From a virus: DNA of 46,013 nt. Made by a program: the position numbers and the translations under genes. The notes below the pieces were generated by a model. It was not told the DNA's origin. It did not search any database and worked only from the letters and a program-made list of their open reading frames with translations. The number at the start of each line of letters is the position of its first letter. The stretch's first letter is position 1. Location: positions 1-46,013 of IMG/VR virus record IMGVR_UViG_3300030104_007428, one strand, 5' to 3'. Shown here piece by piece: positions 8,301 to 14,328 of this stretch.

Positions 8301-8543
8301 TATAATAATAGTCGGGGCTATGTTCGCAAGATTACTTAAAAACTCTGTTGCAAGAGAAAAATACTCTGGTGAAAGCTGTGTCTTTGTGTGGGCCAAATCA
8401 CCACAATGAACAATATAATCTGGTTGAGATTCTTTCAACTGCTTATAAAGGTCAGCAAATGCTTCACGATATTCAAAGTGATATTTTAAATTACGGATAT
8501 GAGTATCGGCTATATGAGCCAACTTAATTGTCTTATCTTGCAT
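5376..8543 (-). CDS. Fused Mre11-Rad50 (gp47-gp46 / SbcD-SbcC) recombination nuclease
   Basis: One 1055-aa frame contains both halves of a complex that T4 makes from two genes. The N-terminal Mre11-type phosphoesterase has D13-T-H15, CGDL (47-50), GNHD (83-86), H153 and GDIH (186-189). After a linker near residues 340-370, the Rad50-type ATPase starts: Walker A GKNYSGKSS (about 401-409), a long coiled coil interrupted by the zinc hook CKYC (C727, C730), the signature SMASGAEKT (about 963-971), Walker B LFVLDEPATALD (992-1003) and the H-loop VSH (H1029). All catalytic residues of both enzymes are present. The complex resects DNA ends for recombination-dependent replication. The gene follows the carboxykinase by 8 nt with its site (TAGGA) overlapping that stop. 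No stop or frameshift separates the domains. Confidence 0.95.
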   Translation of the reverse strand: MQDKTIKLAHIADTHIRNLKYHFEYREAFADLYKQLKESQPDYIVHCGDLAHTKTQLSPEYFSLATEFLSNLANIAPTIIIAGNHDGNLKNANREDAIGPIVAALKHPNLHFLKDAGEFSLDDKITFNVLSVFDEENWTQPTDDNKINIALYHGAISNCQTDLGYTMEFGEHDSDIFKNFDYAFLGDIHKKQFLNKTGTIAYCGSTVQQNFGEDIDKGYLMWYINNKTDFKVKFNKLNNPRPFVNVVLTKTGQLPKIDVPVGCRLRLIGSNHIPPIKMKRAMDFAKVKWRPTSVSFSVKTGHKGNEKTNLSDALKKENLRDITVQEKYIRKYLKDMELDDGIMDKVLELNRKYNQTVEENEEVTRNVIWKLKSATWDNLFNYGEKNTINFDRLNGIVGIFGKNYSGKSSIIDSVLYGLYNTTSKNERKNVHIINQNKQEAKILLELESDNATYKIARNLNKYTRKLKGKETIEAKVDLDFTKEIAGVDESLNGTSRNETDANIRRKFGTIDDFLLTSMASQLDSLSFIKEGSTKRKEIIAKFLDLDIFDQKFKLAKKDSSDIKTLIKKFEARNYLDEITKNQELLEEIKEAIQNKKQECQKTTNSIESFTEKMKEVQEIISSIPAEIIDIDKVKSDISSKEQDVKRILHENLDLEKEISNNQEFIEQYNIVLEDLNIDNLLSLNETCKTHKERKSLITLKLNQQTKVLDNLKSKVKLLEEHQYDPNCKYCVSNQFVKDAHDASTKIMPTTKMIEELQGFIGDIQEKIDFINPEVVSSNIEKHNKFSQDIEQLENQNEIKRLEASSNKDKLNLLKNEIESLRNQEAEYEENREAIENLGTLTREKKALETKLSQLREVYTKCNEQLQECLIEQGSTAQIIKNIEKELEEYKGYENKWVAYEMFMRCMHANGISYNIIKDRLPIINEEIGKVLANIVDFEVFFDNTDNKLDIFIKHPAYEPRPLSMASGAEKTLASMAIRLGMISITNLPVGNLFVLDEPATALDAEHMEGFVRLLDMVKSQFKIVLLVSHLESLKDVVDMTIDIDRIDGYANVVLK

Positions 8544-8551
8544 TGAAATTC

Positions 8552-10006
8552 CTATCGTTGAGGTTTCAGTTTTTTCATTAACTCTGCTGCTGTCTTCTTG
8601 TATTCTTCTACATCAGGCCAACCTTGTTCGGGAAACATAATATTGTTTGGAGCATAATTAACCAACGGTATTGAAAAATCAGTATACCGATGTTTAGTAA
8701 ACATAACCTTTGACAATTCTCCTGTCAAGATCATATCAATGATTTTTCTTGTAGTTTTTAAAGGTATTCTCTCACCTGTTCCATAGCTGCCGCCTGTCCA
8801 GCCGGTATTTACAAGCCAACAATTTACATTGTGCTTTTCTATTTTTTCTTTTAAAAGATCAGAATACACTTCAACATTTAGAGGCATGAAAGGTTGGCCA
8901 AAACAAGATGAAAATGTTGGAACCGGTTCTTTGACTCCTTTTTCCGTTCCAGCAACTTTAGCAGTATAACCTATTTTAAATTGTTGCACGGCTTCTTCGG
9001 AAGTTAGTTTTATCACAGGAGGTAAGACCCCAAAAGCATCACAAGTCAGCATAATTATGTTTTTTGGATGTTTATTAACATACCCTGTTATATGTGAATT
9101 AGGTATCACATCTGTTGAATAAGAAGCTCTACCATTTTCTGTAATGGAAGAATTATGAAAATTTGCAATTCCTCTATTATCAATCATAACATTTTCTAAA
9201 ATTGTTCCAACTGTTTTACAAGCACTCCAAATCTCTGGTTCGTTATCTTCAGATAAATTTAATGTCTTGGCATAACAACCACCTTCGATATTTGCAAGAC
9301 CATCATCTGTCCAAAGATGTTCATCATCACCTATCAACACTCTATTTGGATCGGCAGATAAAGTTGTCTTTCCAGTACCTGACAGACCAAAGAAAATAGT
9401 TGCGTTTTCATTGCTTTTGTTAACATTGACAGAACAATGCATTGGTAAAAAACCCTTACTCGGTGTTAAATAATTAATAAGAGTGAAAGCAGCTTTTTTA
9501 ATTTCACCAGAATAATAAGTCCCAGAAATAAGAATTAATTTTTCCTCAACACTTATCATCACTTTTGGTTCATCTAAAAATGATGGAAAATGAATAATAG
9601 TATAAGTGTCTTTTATATTTGGCATCTCAACCATTTGTTCTGCTGTGATAAACATATTACGAACAAACTGAGAATGTCGAGCATGTTCTGTGAAAACTTG
9701 AAATCCAATAGAATAATTTGGATCTCTAATCAGAACAACATCTTGCAAATAAGAATCCTTTTCAGTCAATAATTTAAGAAACTTACGCTTCATTTTTCCA
9801 AAAGCACCTTTTGACATTTTATTATTTTGTGACCAATCTACTTTGTTCTTTGTAAATCTATCGCTAACAATATGTTTTGCAGTTGGACAGCGACCTGTAT
9901 ATTCACCTGTATAAGTGACGAGTACTCCATCTGCGGTTAAGGTGCAGCCCTCTTTTTCTACTGCTATTTCTAAAAGTTTTGGTGTTTCTAAATTTCTATA
10001 AATCAT
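8552..10006 (-). CDS. pckA: Phosphoenolpyruvate carboxykinase, ATP type
   Basis: The 484-aa product matches bacterial ATP-dependent PEP carboxykinase, which interconverts oxaloacetate + ATP and PEP + CO2 + ADP. Conserved sites are present (E. coli residue in brackets): R39 in TGRCPTAK [R65], Y165 and K170/K171 in GTYYSGEIKK [Y207, K212/K213], H190 in PMHCSVN [H232], kinase P-loop GLSGTGKTT 207-215 [248-256], metal-binding D227/D228 in IGDDEH [D268/D269] and R293 [R333]. The later blocks CDAFGVLPP and GYTAKVAGTEKG are intact. It is about 55 residues shorter than the E. coli enzyme, losing roughly 26 at the N-terminus plus short loops, and looks catalytically complete. Its ATG overlaps the primase stop (ATGA) behind a GAGGA site, and base use matches its neighbours. 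It therefore belongs to the phage and is not an assembly artefact. Its use during infection is not shown by sequence. Confidence 0.96.
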   Translation of the reverse strand: MIYRNLETPKLLEIAVEKEGCTLTADGVLVTYTGEYTGRCPTAKHIVSDRFTKNKVDWSQNNKMSKGAFGKMKRKFLKLLTEKDSYLQDVVLIRDPNYSIGFQVFTEHARHSQFVRNMFITAEQMVEMPNIKDTYTIIHFPSFLDEPKVMISVEEKLILISGTYYSGEIKKAAFTLINYLTPSKGFLPMHCSVNVNKSNENATIFFGLSGTGKTTLSADPNRVLIGDDEHLWTDDGLANIEGGCYAKTLNLSEDNEPEIWSACKTVGTILENVMIDNRGIANFHNSSITENGRASYSTDVIPNSHITGYVNKHPKNIIMLTCDAFGVLPPVIKLTSEEAVQQFKIGYTAKVAGTEKGVKEPVPTFSSCFGQPFMPLNVEVYSDLLKEKIEKHNVNCWLVNTGWTGGSYGTGERIPLKTTRKIIDMILTGELSKVMFTKHRYTDFSIPLVNYAPNNIMFPEQGWPDVEEYKKTAAELMKKLKPQR

Positions 10007-10938
10007 AAATTCCTCAAAGCATTATATAAAAAGAAGTTGTCATAATCTACTGGTTTAGCATGGTTTTTTCTCTCAAGAAAAACATCATGTGACATTGAGC
10101 CAACATCTTCGCAACCAGAAGTATCTATTTCAAGCAACTCAATATCATATTGTAACATATTTTTTACTATTTGTCCAGTCTTTTTTTTCGCGTCTTCGTC
10201 CAAAGCCAAATAAACTGGTGTATCATTTATCGCAATTGCTTGAAATAATTTGGTGTTTTCTCGGAGAGTTGAGCCGAGAATGGGAATAGCATTTTCCCCG
10301 GCCACTATGGCATCAAAAACTCCTTCTACGAGGATCACCGGACTATCCCAGTCCACAGAAAGTTGATTGAATATTATGTCCTTCTCGGCTGTTGGATTGA
10401 GGTATTTTCTTTGATGGCCGACATACGATCTCGCAATAAAATAATTAATATTTCCGTCATTGTTAAATGACGGTATAATTACTCTGCCGCCGAAACGACC
10501 ATCATCGCAATAGCCGATCTTCCATTTCAAAATTTGTTCTCTGGTGATGCCTCTTAATTGAAGATAATTAAGAACTCTTTTGGAGGATCGAGGAAGTCGT
10601 TTGTTGCAGAGAGAGATAAATTCTTTAGGCAATTCAATTACTTGCTCTTCTTCTACATCATTCATTTCTGCGAAGATGTTCTCGAACTCATTTAAATCAA
10701 GGCGACCTTCAAGTTCCAACCACTTCTGTCGTTGTTGATATGTTCCAAACTTGCGAACAAGACGATAGATATTCTTGCCTCTTGTGTCGCAGATCCAACA
10801 TTTCCAATAACCTTTTGCAAAATTAACGGACATCTTCTTTTTGTGGTGATTACAAAAAGGACAAGAAAACAAATGCTCGTCGCGAGAACGACGAGACGAA
10901 CCAAGTATTTGGTGAATGATCTTTCTTTTTTCTTCCAT
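10003..10938 (-). CDS. DNA primase, DnaG/gp61 type
   Basis: The 311-aa protein makes RNA primers for lagging-strand synthesis. The zinc-binding domain shows C26-P-F-C29 and C47-W-I-C50 (CHC2-like). The core has GRFGGRVIIPSFN around 147-159, and the TOPRIM metal site has VEG (E205) and the acidic motif LDED (about 246-249). It resembles a compact DnaG lacking a long helicase-binding tail. The start chosen is ATG 10938 (MEEKRKIIHQ), which has a GGAGG site 6 nt upstream. An ATG nine codons earlier has none. It has its own weak sigma70-like promoter (10956-10983) and is translationally coupled to pckA. No replicative helicase is seen in the window. Confidence 0.92.
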   Translation of the reverse strand: MEEKRKIIHQILGSSRRSRDEHLFSCPFCNHHKKKMSVNFAKGYWKCWICDTRGKNIYRLVRKFGTYQQRQKWLELEGRLDLNEFENIFAEMNDVEEEQVIELPKEFISLCNKRLPRSSKRVLNYLQLRGITREQILKWKIGYCDDGRFGGRVIIPSFNNDGNINYFIARSYVGHQRKYLNPTAEKDIIFNQLSVDWDSPVILVEGVFDAIVAGENAIPILGSTLRENTKLFQAIAINDTPVYLALDEDAKKKTGQIVKNMLQYDIELLEIDTSGCEDVGSMSHDVFLERKNHAKPVDYDNFFLYNALRNL

Positions 10939-10955
10939 GTTGCCCTCCAGAGAAC

Positions 10956-10983
10956 AACATAACATATTATATTATTTTGTCAA
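10956..10983 (-). promoter_or_regulatory. Probable sigma70-type promoter for primase-pckA-nuclease
   Basis: On the minus strand a perfect TTGACA (10978-10983) is followed after 16 nt by TATGTT (10956-10961), four of six matches, preceded by an extended TG. It overlaps the end of the nucleotidyltransferase gene. The predicted RNA would begin roughly ten bases before the primase ATG, with GGAGG near its 5' end. Weaker than the sites at 3806 and 13039, but it shares their A/T-rich spacer and ATGTTAT core. Confidence 0.55.
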
Positions 10984-11594
10984 GAAGAAACGACTATTCT
11001 CATGAAATCATCATACATGGCCGGGAGCGGGAGGGCTTTTTCTACCTCTTCTTTGTTTCCGTCAGCAATAGCATTTCTTAAATTTGTGGCTGATATTTCA
11101 TCAGCATTAACCGTGATTGGGGGAATATCTGTTTCGGCATTATTATAATCTTTTGTTATCTTTGCGAACTTCTCTCCGCGATCGGCATCTTTTGATGAAT
11201 GCCCAAGGGCAAATATCTTGCCTTGAAATAAAGCAGGGTCGGCGTCTTTTACAAAATCAATCGCATCGGCAAATGGGTTTTCATATTCTTTACCTTTGCT
11301 TGAGATTCTTGAAGACGATCTAATCAACTCAACCTTGGGATCTTTGGTAACTCCGTAAAGATCAAATATTTTAAGAGTCTTATCAACATCAAAAGACATT
11401 TTTCCATCGTCACTTTGTCTTGGAGCAGAGCCAACAAACACAAACACCTTCTCAACATCGGGATGTTCGGCATACTTTCTGATCATTTGAAGATGACCTT
11501 TGTGTGGTGGTTTGTATCCACCGGGAAGAAGAATAATATATTTATCTTTGTCCTCGGTTAAAAACCTTCTCCAATTTTCAAACAACTTTCTCAT
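10980..11594 (-). CDS. Nucleotidyltransferase-fold protein (cytidylyl/adenylyl type) with LFExWRxx leader
   Basis: The start is ATG 11594 (MRKLFENWRRFLTED). It overlaps the upstream stop as ATGA and has GGGAGG eight nt before it, and the longer frame reads into the previous gene. The 204-aa product has GGYKPPHKGH (25-34) with the nucleotide-binding HxGH (H31-H34) and a C-terminal ISATNLR (167-173) equal to the ISxTxxR signature. These mark the nicotinate/nicotinamide, FAD-synthetase and glycerol-phosphate transferase superfamily. The enzyme would couple NTP to a phosphorylated substrate with release of PPi; the substrate is unknown, and NMN (NAD salvage) is one option known from other large phages. 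Residues 1-15 are not part of the fold and match the leaders of the two genes upstream. Confidence 0.82.
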   Translation of the reverse strand: MRKLFENWRRFLTEDKDKYIILLPGGYKPPHKGHLQMIRKYAEHPDVEKVFVFVGSAPRQSDDGKMSFDVDKTLKIFDLYGVTKDPKVELIRSSSRISSKGKEYENPFADAIDFVKDADPALFQGKIFALGHSSKDADRGEKFAKITKDYNNAETDIPPITVNADEISATNLRNAIADGNKEEVEKALPLPAMYDDFMRIVVSS

Positions 11595-11932
11595 AACATC
11601 GCCTCCCTCTTTTCGTACTCTGCCATGATAGTATATAAGTTTCCAAGCCAATCTGCTCCTAAATACATAACGGGTATCCCTATCATCTCAAGGGCCAACT
11701 CTATTCCATTATTTTCTACTTTTTCTAAGAAAGCATATTTTAATATCTCTGCTCTTTCAACAACAAGTTTATCATAGTTTGGATCGCTTTCATCAATGCT
11801 CGTATCTTGATAAGCTATGTCTTCAAACCATTTATAAAGATCCATAGAGGCTTTGTTAAAAGCATAACGATGCAAATTAACTACCTTTGATTCATCAACA
11901 TATTTACGCCATGTTTCAAAAAGCGATTTCAT
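11591..11932 (-). CDS. 113-aa protein with LFExWRxY leader, unknown
   Basis: It begins MKSLFETWRKYVDES, nearly the same leader as the nucleotidyltransferase (MRKLFENWRRFLTED). The rest is an acidic, aromatic, mostly helical small protein (…LYKWFEDIAYQDTS…; later GIPVMYLGADWLGNLY) ending EKREAML. No signal peptide or known domain is visible. It is adjacent to the 173-aa gene on one side and overlaps the nucleotidyltransferase on the other. It may be a partner of that enzyme or an internal head protein. Confidence 0.75.
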   Translation of the reverse strand: MKSLFETWRKYVDESKVVNLHRYAFNKASMDLYKWFEDIAYQDTSIDESDPNYDKLVVERAEILKYAFLEKVENNGIELALEMIGIPVMYLGADWLGNLYTIMAEYEKREAML

Positions 11933-11933
11933 T

Positions 11934-12455
11934 TTACTCTTTTACGAAATCGAGCGTTCCTTTGTTGGCATCTCGAACTCGTTGCTGTATGGTTTTAGAT
12001 GAAGCATCGTCTTCTTTTTCTGCTTTATCGGCTGAAACTTTACCTTGAAGCTTATCTACTTTTAATTTTAATGCTTGTAATTTTTCTGGTGAGTCAATTT
12101 GACTAGCCATTTGATCAACTAAATATGCATCAGCCATTTGCTCTGCTTCAATATCTCCGAAACCAAGTTTTTCTGCTGGGTTTTCTGATATGTCTGTGGC
12201 TAGTTTTGCTGCTCCTCGCAAAGAGGCATCTTTTTGCGAAAGTATTTGAAGGGCATCTGCGACGGTATCCATTGTAGCATCATCAGCATTTTCAAAACCA
12301 GCACCCAAGGCATTTGGGCTAAAGCTCATTCCCAAACCTAATAAGAGAGCACCAATTTTTTCTTTCATTCCCTCTTCAAGCAAATCTTGTTCTGTTTTTT
12401 GGGGGGCTGAATATTTTCTCCAACCTTCCATAATAAGCTTCATATCTTTAGACAT
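11934..12455 (-). CDS. 173-aa Ala/Asp-rich helical protein with WRKY-type leader, unknown
   Basis: It begins MSKDMKLIMEGWRKYS. From Met5 this aligns with the leaders of the next two genes (MKSLFETWRKY and MRKLFENWRRF). The upstream AGAGGA site favours the first ATG. After the leader come a second acidic helix (TEQDLLEEGMKEK), a short hydrophobic patch (IGALLLGLGMSF) and a long Ala/Asp/Lys-rich helical part that looks like scaffold or internal-head protein. It has no catalytic motif. Its low-complexity charged composition and Ile-Met-Glu in the leader would suit processing by a T4-type prohead protease, but that is inference. Confidence 0.75.
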   Translation of the reverse strand: MSKDMKLIMEGWRKYSAPQKTEQDLLEEGMKEKIGALLLGLGMSFSPNALGAGFENADDATMDTVADALQILSQKDASLRGAAKLATDISENPAEKLGFGDIEAEQMADAYLVDQMASQIDSPEKLQALKLKVDKLQGKVSADKAEKEDDASSKTIQQRVRDANKGTLDFVKE

Positions 12456-12485
12456 AATAAATCCTCTTAATTTATTCTTAATTAG

Positions 12486-13031
12486 TCAAGAATTTAGGAT
12501 TATTCCCGCTAGAGCAACAACAACAGCATCGGCTTTATCATCTGTTCCCGGTTTAGGATTTCCATGTCTTGTAAGATCGTAATTAAAATCTTCTGGATAT
12601 TCATTTTTAACCCACTCAATGACTTTCTTTTTTGTGTCTTCGCCTCTTTTGATCTTGAGGCCAACTGCACCTCTCGCTTTATTTGCAGCAATTAATTCAG
12701 CGTCAAAGCCAAACTGCTTTCTTACCATATAAGAAATCATGCCGTTAAATCGTTGAAGTTTACTCATCGTCATGGCAGTTGTCTTTCCACCAGAGAACAT
12801 CATAAACGGAGATTCAATATATACTTTGGTGATATTGTATCTATTTTTCTTATTGATATAATTTTCTGAATTTAAAGAAGACAGGATATGTTCTACGGCC
12901 AAACATCTTTCTTCTAATGAGGTTTTGTTATCTAATTTTATTGTTTCAGATTTTACGAGGTTTTTGTTAGTATCAAGTATAGATAACCCTAATTTACTTG
13001 TGCTAACATCCAAGCCTAAAATATAATTCAT
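12486..13031 (-). CDS. RuvC-like Holliday junction resolvase (RNase H fold)
   Basis: The start is ATG 13031, placing the first beta strand (ILGLDVSTSKLG) at residue 4. The upstream ATG lies in the promoter. The 181-aa protein has D8 in the first strand, E73 in YIESP, and the closing acidic cluster D164/D165 and D168 in PGTDDKADAV. These are the four-carboxylate arrangement of RuvC-type resolvases. It would cut branched DNA made during recombination-dependent replication before packaging, the job done in T4 by the unrelated endonuclease VII. A consensus sigma70 promoter ends 7 nt before the ATG and there is no Shine-Dalgarno site, so the message from it would be leaderless. Confidence 0.88.
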   Translation of the reverse strand: MNYILGLDVSTSKLGLSILDTNKNLVKSETIKLDNKTSLEERCLAVEHILSSLNSENYINKKNRYNITKVYIESPFMMFSGGKTTAMTMSKLQRFNGMISYMVRKQFGFDAELIAANKARGAVGLKIKRGEDTKKKVIEWVKNEYPEDFNYDLTRHGNPKPGTDDKADAVVVALAGIILNS

Positions 13032-13038
13032 AAGTGTT

Positions 13039-13067
13039 ATTATAACACAAACCTTATCAAATGTCAA
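13039..13067 (-). promoter_or_regulatory. Consensus sigma70 promoter for RuvC-like gene, extended -10
   Basis: TTGACA (13062-13067) and TATAAT (13039-13044) on the minus strand are separated by 17 nt, with the extended motif TGTTATAAT. Every hexamer position matches. It overlaps the last codons of the tail gene at 13057-14280. Only 7 nt separate the -10 from the resolvase ATG, so transcription should begin at or within a base or two of the start codon. Confidence 0.9.
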
Positions 13068-14280
13068 GTTTTAATTTGAATGTATATTGATCTGCTTCTG
13101 TCTTGCGAACAGGGGTGGCCATTTTTGCTATTCCAATTAAGTTTTTATCTTTGTCGTAAATTCCAATTTTTGAAAGATAAACGGTTTTTTCAAACTTTGG
13201 ATCCTCATCTGTGAAAGAGGAGCTTACAACGTTTGTTATTTGCTTCGCTTGTTCAACATATTGATATGAACCAGTAGATACAGAAAAGGAATTTGAAGAC
13301 GATACAAAAGTTGGATTAGTGGAGTGGTTAAGTTCGTTATAGGTTGCATGAGCCAACATTGTCATAGTTTGAAATTGACTTGAGCCAGAAAAATCTAATG
13401 AATAGCTAGCTGATAATGTTGTTAATGCAATAGAAGCAGCATCGTGCATACCATAGCCAAAATGAATCCACTTTGAAGTGGTGGCTGATGCATTATCATA
13501 TTTTATTGAATGTGAATCCAGATCCCAACTACCAGTTAAAAATATAAAACCTTCATTATATAAGATAGAGCCCGCAACTGAACCTGATCCTGTTGAACCT
13601 TCTGGTCCTATTTGGATTAAATCTCCATTTTGCCTATAATCGCTTAATTCTCCAACAAGTGTACCAGTAATATAATATTTTAAACTTACGGTGCCTTTTT
13701 TGATATTTGATCCATAAGCGATGGATGGGATTGTTATTAAACTACCAGTTTGTTCTGATTTGTCTCCCAACGATGAAGAATATTGATAATGAGGTGAAAT
13801 ATACGAATAATGATTAAATATATTTTCTAATGAAGCTATTATGCTACCTGTTGTGTTTGCTATAAAAGAAACACCTGGCCATTTATATATTGAGCCATGT
13901 GTATCCGGTGGATCTATATAAAATCTACTAATACTAGCAGACATATTATATGATGAAATTATTTTTGTGGCCTCACCAGTGGTGGCATCGATATATGGAA
14001 GTGCATCCCAAGCACCCCTGTCATAAGATTTGAAACTATTTTTGGAAGCATCTTTGTACACAAAAGGATAAATACTATTATTTGCTGGTCTATCAATATT
14101 GTATTCATATAATGATATGAACCCCCTAGGCACCCCAATAATATTATCCGTATTGGCACCGGAAATGTGCGGTTGGTTATTAATATAGACCGACCCACTT
14201 TGAATATAAAATTTATTCTGTGGGTATGTCTGAACAGTATTTAAAAATAGATCATCTTCATCAAATTTATAAAAAGACAT
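13057..14280 (-). CDS. Virion/tail structural protein, paralogue of the next upstream protein
   Basis: This 407-aa protein is rich in Ser, Thr, Tyr, Asn and Gly in the manner of beta-rich tail and fibre proteins. It starts MSFYKFDEDDLFLN and has 'KKGTVSLKYYITGTL' near the middle. The C-terminal hundred residues contain HATYNELNHSTNPTFVSSS, LSKIGIYDKDKNLIGIAKM and a final KLKLDI. These align with the C-terminal part of the 370-aa protein at 14329-15441. It ends the long structural block. A possible RNA hairpin in its leader (14286-14318) could cover the GAGAGG site. Its exact place in the virion is not readable; a baseplate or tail-fibre component is likely. Confidence 0.75.
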   Translation of the reverse strand: MSFYKFDEDDLFLNTVQTYPQNKFYIQSGSVYINNQPHISGANTDNIIGVPRGFISLYEYNIDRPANNSIYPFVYKDASKNSFKSYDRGAWDALPYIDATTGEATKIISSYNMSASISRFYIDPPDTHGSIYKWPGVSFIANTTGSIIASLENIFNHYSYISPHYQYSSSLGDKSEQTGSLITIPSIAYGSNIKKGTVSLKYYITGTLVGELSDYRQNGDLIQIGPEGSTGSGSVAGSILYNEGFIFLTGSWDLDSHSIKYDNASATTSKWIHFGYGMHDAASIALTTLSASYSLDFSGSSQFQTMTMLAHATYNELNHSTNPTFVSSSNSFSVSTGSYQYVEQAKQITNVVSSSFTDEDPKFEKTVYLSKIGIYDKDKNLIGIAKMATPVRKTEADQYTFKLKLDI

Positions 14281-14285
14281 TTATT

Positions 14286-14318
14286 AACCTCTCTCTCTTA
14301 AATAGTTTTATTGAGGTT
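14286..14318 (-). promoter_or_regulatory. Possible hairpin sequestering a ribosome-binding site
   Basis: In the minus-strand RNA AACCTC (14313-14318) can pair with GAGGTT (14286-14291) across a 21-nt loop. The second arm contains the GAGAGG site seven nt before the ATG at 14280. It could reduce translation unless melted. The six-base stem is short and unconfirmed. Confidence 0.3.
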
Positions 14319-14328
14319 TATTATTTGA

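Noticed and set aside
8552-10006. pckA as host contamination or assembly chimera
   Set aside because: Its start overlaps the primase stop by 4 nt, its stop is 8 nt from the nuclease gene and overlaps that gene's ribosome-binding site, and its base composition matches the neighbours.
11594-11651. Longer N-terminus for the nucleotidyltransferase (from 11651)
   Set aside because: The extension overlaps the previous gene by 60 nt and has no ribosome-binding site. The ATG at 11594 has GGGAGG and an ATGA overlap and begins the shared leader.
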